Shown here: piece by piece, positions 6,739 to 10,218 of the stretch
Layout of the letters: each line of letters begins with the position of its first letter
Position numbering within the stretch: the first letter of the stretch is position 1
Assembly (NCBI GenBank): GCA_000435335.1
Contig: FR891332.1
Location: forward strand, 43,391 to 53,608
Source of the DNA: Clostridium sp. CAG:964
Lineage (GTDB): Bacteria; Bacillota; Clostridia; Oscillospirales; Acutalibacteraceae
DNA: 10,218 nt
Direction of reading: 5' to 3'
Position numbers and translations under genes: made by a program
Notes under the pieces: generated by a model
Databases searched by the model: none
Told to the model about the DNA's origin: nothing
Seen by the model: the letters and a program-made list of their open reading frames with translations, nothing else

Positions 6739-6767
6739 TATGTATATTTTAACATAGAACCGTTTTT
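6717..6767. terminator. Terminator of the thi operon (18-bp stem)
   Basis: Bases 6717-6734 pair with 6750-6767 (core ACGGTTCTGTGTTA with TAACATAGAACCGT, two wobbles), with a 15-base AT-rich loop. The right arm ends in TTTTT. The left flank is A-rich, so it could also stop minus-strand transcripts. It lies 36 bases after the tenI stop. Confidence 0.85.
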
Positions 6768-6830
6768 CGAATTTATGAAAATAAATATTTTGGCTATATT
6801 GATTATATTGGCTGCTGTAACAGAAAGTGG

Positions 6831-8102
6831 TTGGTGACAGTTATTGTGAACAGTAAATTTGTAAAAAGAGTTATTTATTTAGTATTCTGTGCCTTTAGCG
6901 GTGCGGTTATATCGTCTATTGTGTGGCTGTTCTTAAAAATAATGGAAATAGGCATAGGCTTTATATGGGAATTTCTGCCCGGAAAAATAGACAGTCCGTT
7001 TTATACGCCGATAGTTTGCCTAATAGGCGGACTGCTTGTAGGTGTGTATCAGTATAAAACAGGTGCAAGCCCCGACGAGCTTGAAAATGTTATTTCCAAA
7101 GTGAAGTCGGAAAAGTTTTATCCGTATAATAATGTTTTGGTGGTTTGCGGTGCGGCGCTTTTGCCGTTGCTTTTCGGCGGAAGTATAGGCCCCGAGGCAG
7201 GTCTGACGGGTGTAATTGTTGGGCTGTGCTATTGGGCAGGCAACAGCTTTAAATTTGCGAAGGAAAAGCTGACAGATGTGGTACATATAGGAGTTGTTTC
7301 AACGCTAAGCGTTATATTCGGCACACCCTTGTTTGGACTTGTAATGCCGGTAGAAGAAAAAACCGACTCCGGCAAAAATACGGTTCTGCCAAGAATACCA
7401 AAAATAGTTTCTATTGCGGTTGCTTTGCTGTCCTCCTTAACGGTTTTTTGGGTGCTGACTCATTTTTTCGGAGGAGGTATGAGCTTCCAGAGCTTTGGCG
7501 AGGTAACAATAACAAATAACGAAAGATTATTTGGTGTACTCGTTATAATAATCGGAATTGTATTTGGCTACCTGTTTATTTTGTTTCAGAAAATCAGCAG
7601 TGTATTCTTTGAAAAATTAAGGCAGAAAACCAATATTATTTTTACAGCGTTATTAGGCGGCGTGCTGCTGGGACTGCTGGGTGAGTATTTGCCACTTACA
7701 ATGTTTTCGGGTGAAAAGCAAATTGAAATATTGTACGAGAGCTACAAGGATTATGCCCCGTGGCTGTTAATTCTTATTGGCACTGCAAAGCTGTTTATAA
7801 CCAATGTATGCATTAAGTCGGGCTGGAAGGGCGGACACTTTTTCCCTGTTATTTTCAGCGGCGTAAGTATAGGCTACGGTGTAGCAATGCTTATCGGAAT
7901 AAACCCTGTGTTCTGTCTGGGCGTGCTTACAGCCGGAATGATGGGCGTGCTTATGCGTAAGCCTGTCGCAGTTTCACTCTTGTTAATGCTGTGCTTCCCC
8001 GTCAGGGTTTTCCCGTGGCTGTTAGCGGCGGCGTTTTTAGGCAGCATAGTACCTCTTGCCAATAACAAGAAGAAAACAGAGGGCAAAAATGAAAAGCTAT
8101 AA
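6831..8102 (+). CDS. ClC-family chloride channel or H+/Cl- antiporter-like protein
   Basis: A polytopic membrane protein moving chloride or a similar anion. Family marks: GGSIGPEAG (116-124), in which Glu122 matches the ClC gating glutamate of GREGPE; and GWKGGHFFP (331-339), matching the GxFxP anion-site motif. About ten hydrophobic stretches cover most of the length. It has no CBS domains. After the segment near RKPVAVSLL (376-384) it ends soon, in a basic tail, so I see no counterpart of the central tyrosine of helix R in E. coli ClC. Whether it is a channel, an antiporter or selective for another anion is open; no fluoride riboswitch is visible upstream. The start is TTG 6831 (GTG 6834 and GTG 6846 are alternatives); no ATG is available and the ribosome site is weak (GAAAGTGG). 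The last 14 bases overlap the next gene. Confidence 0.87.
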   Translation: MVTVIVNSKFVKRVIYLVFCAFSGAVISSIVWLFLKIMEIGIGFIWEFLPGKIDSPFYTPIVCLIGGLLVGVYQYKTGASPDELENVISKVKSEKFYPYNNVLVVCGAALLPLLFGGSIGPEAGLTGVIVGLCYWAGNSFKFAKEKLTDVVHIGVVSTLSVIFGTPLFGLVMPVEEKTDSGKNTVLPRIPKIVSIAVALLSSLTVFWVLTHFFGGGMSFQSFGEVTITNNERLFGVLVIIIGIVFGYLFILFQKISSVFFEKLRQKTNIIFTALLGGVLLGLLGEYLPLTMFSGEKQIEILYESYKDYAPWLLILIGTAKLFITNVCIKSGWKGGHFFPVIFSGVSIGYGVAMLIGINPVFCLGVLTAGMMGVLMRKPVAVSLLLMLCFPVRVFPWLLAAAFLGSIVPLANNKKKTEGKNEKL

Positions 8103-8520
8103 ATTGTTTTGGAATGTCTTAAAACGAACAGGAGCAGTAAAGCTGCTTTGCGGATATTTATTGGTTTTTGCGGCGGTTGCATTTGCAATAGTTATTATAG
8201 AGCCAAATATAAACACCGTAGCTGACGGCTTGTGGTACTGCTTTAGCGTAGCCACAACTATAGGCTTTGGCGACTATACAGCAGTTACACTGCCCGGGCG
8301 AATATTGTCGGTGCTTATTTCCGTATATTCAATAGTTATAATTGCGGTGGTTCCGGGCGTAATTACAAGCTATTATTTAGAGTCGGTAAAGCTTAGAAAA
8401 AATGAAAGCACAGAAAAATATCTAAATGACCTTGAAAGACTGCCGGAGCTTTCCAAGGAGGAGCTTCGGGAGCTTTCAGAAAAAATAAGGAGTTTTCAGA
8501 AAAGCAGAAGCAAAAAATAA
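8089..8520 (+). CDS. Small two-helix potassium channel subunit
   Basis: Residues about 18-38 form the first membrane helix, 46-62 a pore helix ending in the selectivity filter TIGFGD (57-62), and 71-97 the second helix. A short charged cytoplasmic tail of about 45 residues follows, likely helical (NDLERLPELSKEELRELSEKIR). This is the KcsA-like 2TM fold (ion channel family Ion_trans_2), expected to form tetramers. There is no RCK/TrkA-N ligand domain, so gating cannot be read from the sequence. I chose ATG 8089 because AGAGGG (8078-8083) is five bases upstream; an in-frame ATG at 8056 lies well inside the ClC gene and has no such site. The 143 residues overlap the ClC gene by 14 bases, implying coupled translation from one mRNA. 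Confidence 0.88.
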   Translation: MKSYKLFWNVLKRTGAVKLLCGYLLVFAAVAFAIVIIEPNINTVADGLWYCFSVATTIGFGDYTAVTLPGRILSVLISVYSIVIIAVVPGVITSYYLESVKLRKNESTEKYLNDLERLPELSKEELRELSEKIRSFQKSRSKK

Positions 8521-8525
8521 ACTTT

Positions 8526-8562
8526 GGCAGGCAATGCTCTGACAAGCCCTGCCTGATTGCCT
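8526..8562 (+). other. Two mutually exclusive short hairpins after the channel gene
   Basis: GGCAGG (8526-8531) can pair with CCTGCC (8548-8553), while AGGCAAT (8529-8535) can pair with ATTGCCT (8556-8562). The arms overlap, so only one forms at a time. There is no T-run after either. It may be a 3' stability element; the true terminator follows 36 bases later. Confidence 0.35.
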
Positions 8563-8597
8563 AAATATATACAAGCATTTATAACAAAAAAGCAAAG

Positions 8598-8646
8598 AAA
8601 AAGCCTAAGCTGCTGCTGAAGCAAACTTAGGCTAGGCTTTTTAATT
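8598..8646 (+). terminator. Terminator of the ClC/K+ channel operon
   Basis: AGCCTAAG (8602-8609) pairs with CTTAGGCT (8626-8633). In another register AAAAAGCCTA (8598-8607) pairs with TAGGCTTTTT (8633-8642). The right arm holds TAGGC twice in tandem, which creates the choice. The TTTTT tail gives termination in either register. Confidence 0.75.
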
Positions 8647-8699
8647 GCTTTCGGTTGGCATAATTTCTTTTGCAGAATAATTTACCGATAATAAATTGA

Positions 8700-8728
8700 T
8701 TGATTTATGAAGACTGTTATAGTATAAT
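8700..8728 (+). promoter_or_regulatory. Predicted promoter of an intergenic transcript
   Basis: TTGATT (8700-8705), 17-base spacer, perfect TATAAT (8723-8728). No protein start with a ribosome site follows within 300 bases. TGACT (8729-8733) and AGTCA (8746-8750) form a small dyad across the start region. Confidence 0.6.
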
Positions 8729-8734
8729 TGACTA

Positions 8735-8905
8735 CGGAGAGACACAGTCAGCTAAACAAAGGTATATTCATATAAATACCACAACAAATCCAGCACATAT
8801 TTTAATGTGCAATATTAACTGCAATGTGCTATAATTTGTGTGCTGTAGGTTGGTTTGTGAAAAATTGCAAAATAAAAAAGCCTGTATTTTCACACAGACT
8901 TTTTT
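8735..8905 (+). ncRNA. Candidate structured small RNA, about 170 bases
   Basis: It is bounded by the promoter at 8700-8728 and the terminator at 8874-8905, with no open frame carrying a ribosome site. A central arm pairs CAGCACATA (8791-8799) with TTGTGTGCTG-side bases 8837-8845 (9 pairs, one wobble). It is extended outward by AATC (8787-8790) with 8848-8851 and CACAA (8780-8784) with TTGTG (8855-8859). GCACAT (8793-8798) can instead pair with ATGTGC (8805-8810), so two folds compete. GGTAT/ATACC (8761-8765 with 8775-8779) is a small 5' hairpin. I do not recognise it as 6S, SRP, tmRNA or RNase P RNA. It could be a trans-acting RNA or a leader of the AraC gene. Confidence 0.45.
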
Positions 8906-8910
8906 ATTGC
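8874..8910. terminator. Terminator ending the candidate small RNA
   Basis: AAAAAAG (8874-8880) and CTGT (8882-8885) pair with ACAG (8894-8897) and CTTTTTT (8899-8905), with one C-A mismatch and an 8-base loop. The A-run and T-run are symmetrical, so it can act on both strands. Confidence 0.65.
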
Positions 8911-9000
8911 CATATATTATAAGCATGCAATCACAAACAAATTTAGTAATATATATAAATCTCTTTCAGCTTATACACGCACGTTAATTCTGCTTCGTCA

Positions 9001-9026
9001 GGTTGTACAGACTATACTGTACAACC
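9001..9026. promoter_or_regulatory. 10-bp perfect inverted repeat, probable operator
   Basis: GGTTGTACAG, spacer ACTATA, CTGTACAACC: a 26-base dyad with no mismatch. The right arm covers the -35 region of the first promoter candidate of the AraC gene. It has no T-run, so it is not a terminator. The dyad suits a dimeric repressor or activator; I cannot name the protein. Confidence 0.6.
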
Positions 9027-9093
9027 CGAGAACACAGAATATATAATGAGGTATTTTAAAGAGGTTGTACACTGTTTTCTCAGTGACTATATT
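9018..9093 (+). promoter_or_regulatory. Two promoter candidates for the AraC-family gene
   Basis: First: TGTACA (9018-9023), 18 bases, TATAAT (9042-9047), start near 9054. Second: TTGTAC (9065-9070), 17 bases, TATATT (9088-9093), start near 9100. Both -35 boxes fall within TTGTACA-type repeats. The -35 matches are partial, as expected for regulated promoters. Either would leave a leader of 100-150 bases. Confidence 0.4.
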
Positions 9094-9103
9094 GTACTAT
9101 ATC
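9063..9103. promoter_or_regulatory. Second, degenerate copy of the TTGTACA operator
   Basis: GGTTGTACA (9063-9071) repeats the left arm of the 9001 dyad exactly, 62 bases downstream, about six helical turns. GACTATATTGTAC further on resembles GACTATACTGTAC from the first site. An internal CACTG/CAGTG dyad (9070-9074 with 9081-9085) sits between them. Confidence 0.4.
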
Positions 9104-9159
9104 GTCGATGTATTATCTTGCATAAAATCACTATAAATTTGCACTTTTGAACTAACATT

Positions 9160-9179
9160 ACAGATTTTTACAGATTTTT
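9160..9179 (+). repeat. Tandem 10-base repeat before the AraC-family gene
   Basis: ACAGATTTTT occurs twice head to tail, ending 15 bases before AGGAGG. The period is one DNA turn, so a protein could bind both copies on one face. It may equally be chance in AT-rich DNA. Confidence 0.4.
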
Positions 9180-9206
9180 GCTTCTAAAGCGGAAAGGAGG
9201 TTGATT

Positions 9207-10097
9207 ATGGTAAGAGAATTACCGCCATATGAGGAAAGGGTACCAAAGGATTCCTACGATATGCCTATGAGATATTATCACATTAATTCCTCTAACCCAA
9301 ATGATTTAAAAATGTTCGCACATTGGCATAACGAAATTGAAATACAGCTTTTTGAAAAGGGGCATTCTGTGTCTACTATAGATAATACCGAAATTGAGGC
9401 CAAAGAGAACGATATTGTGTTTATACCGTCTCAGTCTATACACTTTGGCTGTGCGGATTTACCTGTTCTTAATGTACATACTTTCATTTTTCACGCCGAA
9501 ACCTTATGCTCGCAAAACTATGACAGCAGTGTGCAAAAATATTTTAAGCCCTTTATTAACCGCACAGCTCATATTCCTTATGTAATAAGCCCTGCTGATA
9601 AGGGCTATGCCCAGCTGCGTGGCTGCCTTGACGAGATTATTACGCTTGCTCACGAAAAGCCTGTCGGCTACGAGCTGCTTGTACGCATACAGCTGACAAA
9701 GTTCTTTGTGCATCTGTATCAAAACGGGTATGTTAAGCCCAAAAAGGTAAGCACTGTTGCCGATAAGAACTACCAGGCGGTAAGGGACGCCATTACATAT
9801 ATAGAGCGAAACTACAGCCTGCCACTTACGGTTGATAAAATCGCCGCAAATGCCGGCTTTAGCAAAAGCAGATTTATGTCAATCTTCAAGGAATTTACAA
9901 ATACCTCCTGCAAAAAGTATATTAATAAATGCAGAATGGAATCCGCACAGAATTTGCTTGTATCCACAAATGAAACCGTGCTGGAAATAGCCATATCCTG
10001 CGGCTACAACAATATATCCTTGTTTAACCGTGAGTTTAAAAAAACCTACGGTGCTACGCCTATGGAGTACAGAAAAATAAAAAGAGCACAGGCATAG
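9207..10097 (+). CDS. AraC-family transcriptional regulator with cupin sensor domain
   Basis: A DNA-binding regulator of 296 residues. Residues about 20-95 form the cupin-type ligand domain (HWHNEIEI at 39-46, then the turn NDIVFIPSQSIHF at 68-80), as in AraC regulators sensing sugars or similar small molecules. Residues about 188-292 form the double helix-turn-helix: the first in LTVDKIAANAGFSKSRFMSIFKE, the second in VLEIAISCGYNNISLFNREFKK, ending with the family signature YGATPMEYRK. I chose ATG 9207 because AGGAGG (9195-9200) is six bases upstream; the in-frame TTG at 9201 abuts that site and is unlikely. The ligand and targets are unknown: no sugar gene or transporter is visible next to it. 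The repeats at 9001-9103 suggest its own promoter is controlled, perhaps by itself. Confidence 0.93.
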   Translation: MVRELPPYEERVPKDSYDMPMRYYHINSSNPNDLKMFAHWHNEIEIQLFEKGHSVSTIDNTEIEAKENDIVFIPSQSIHFGCADLPVLNVHTFIFHAETLCSQNYDSSVQKYFKPFINRTAHIPYVISPADKGYAQLRGCLDEIITLAHEKPVGYELLVRIQLTKFFVHLYQNGYVKPKKVSTVADKNYQAVRDAITYIERNYSLPLTVDKIAANAGFSKSRFMSIFKEFTNTSCKKYINKCRMESAQNLLVSTNETVLEIAISCGYNNISLFNREFKKTYGATPMEYRKIKRAQA

Positions 10098-10174
10098 CAT
10101 GCCTTGGCTGCGGCTGTAACAGATAAAATAAATTAACACATTAAAAAATTCAGCATATAGTATCATATACATAT

Positions 10175-10218
10175 ATTAAAGGCATTGCGGAAGAAATACC
10201 GCAATGCCTTTAATAATA
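10175..10218. terminator. Strong bidirectional terminator after the AraC-family gene
   Basis: Bases 10175-10190 pair perfectly with 10199-10214 (core GGCATTGCGG with CCGCAATGCC, flanked by ATTAAA and TTTAAT), 8-base loop. The T-run is short (TTTAAT). It lies about 78 bases after the stop and could also serve a convergent gene beyond the window. Confidence 0.7.

Noticed and set aside
6681..6830. Fluoride riboswitch ahead of the ClC gene
   Set aside because: ClC genes can be fluoride exporters, but nothing resembling the conserved fluoride aptamer is seen; the space is filled by the terminator and promoter.
8056..8088. Upstream ATG for the potassium channel
   Set aside because: It has no ribosome site and would add a basic 11-residue leader inside the ClC gene; ATG 8089 has AGAGGG at the right distance.
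8803..8834. Nine-codon frame starting ATG TGC inside the candidate RNA
   Set aside because: No ribosome site precedes it and the surrounding bases are explained by the stem pairings.
9001..9026. The inverted repeat as an intrinsic terminator or SOS box
   Set aside because: No T-run follows on either strand, and the arms do not match the Gram-positive LexA site GAAC-N4-GTTC.
10090..10104. AGGCAT/ATGCCT hairpin over the AraC gene stop codon
   Set aside because: Six pairs with a 3-base loop and no T-run; the strong terminator 70 bases on makes it unnecessary.

Overview
The window reads as chromosome of a low-to-mid GC, strictly anaerobic Gram-positive bacterium, most like a gut Clostridia (Oscillospirales/Ruminococcus type). 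The signs are strong AGGAGG-type ribosome sites, TTG and GTG starts, a FeoB with the cysteine-rich gate common in anaerobes, and thiazole synthesis by the oxygen-sensitive radical enzyme ThiH instead of ThiO. The placement is inference from gene content, not from a marker gene.

Layout. 1-650 (+): 3' end of a surface protein gene (low-complexity extracellular part, one membrane helix, basic tail). 671-708: shared terminator with the convergent feoB. 716-2758 (-): feoB, TTG start, no feoA in view. 2759-3123: divergent regulatory region with a feoB promoter, a near-consensus thi promoter and a structured thi leader. 3124-6680 (+): thiS-thiF-thiG-thiH-tenI, which makes the thiazole phosphate half of thiamin. 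6681-6830: thi terminator with an outward promoter inside it. 6831-8520 (+): a ClC-family anion transporter gene overlapping a two-helix potassium channel gene. 8521-9206: about 690 bases without a protein gene, holding a terminator, a candidate structured small RNA with its own promoter and terminator, and operator-like repeats. 9207-10097 (+): an AraC-family regulator with a cupin sensor domain. 10175-10218: terminator.

How the genes work together. ThiF adenylates the ThiS C-terminus, which then carries sulfur. ThiH cleaves tyrosine to dehydroglycine. ThiG condenses these with deoxyxylulose phosphate, and TenI aromatises the product. The last gene is TenI by its motifs (GHIF, TDCKKGL), not the phosphate-coupling enzyme ThiE, so coupling and the pyrimidine branch must lie elsewhere. 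The ClC/K+ channel pair would move an anion and a cation together.

Most worth checking: (1) the thi leader, which has no recognisable TPP riboswitch but a compact two-part hairpin plus U-tract starting a few bases after the predicted transcription start; (2) the orphan RNA candidate at about 8735-8905; (3) the 10-bp perfect inverted repeat at 9001-9026 with a related half-site 62 bases on, ahead of the AraC gene; (4) the translationally overlapping ClC/K+ channel operon, whose promoter sits inside the thi terminator. I saw no CRISPR array, insertion sequence, tRNA, rRNA or attachment site.
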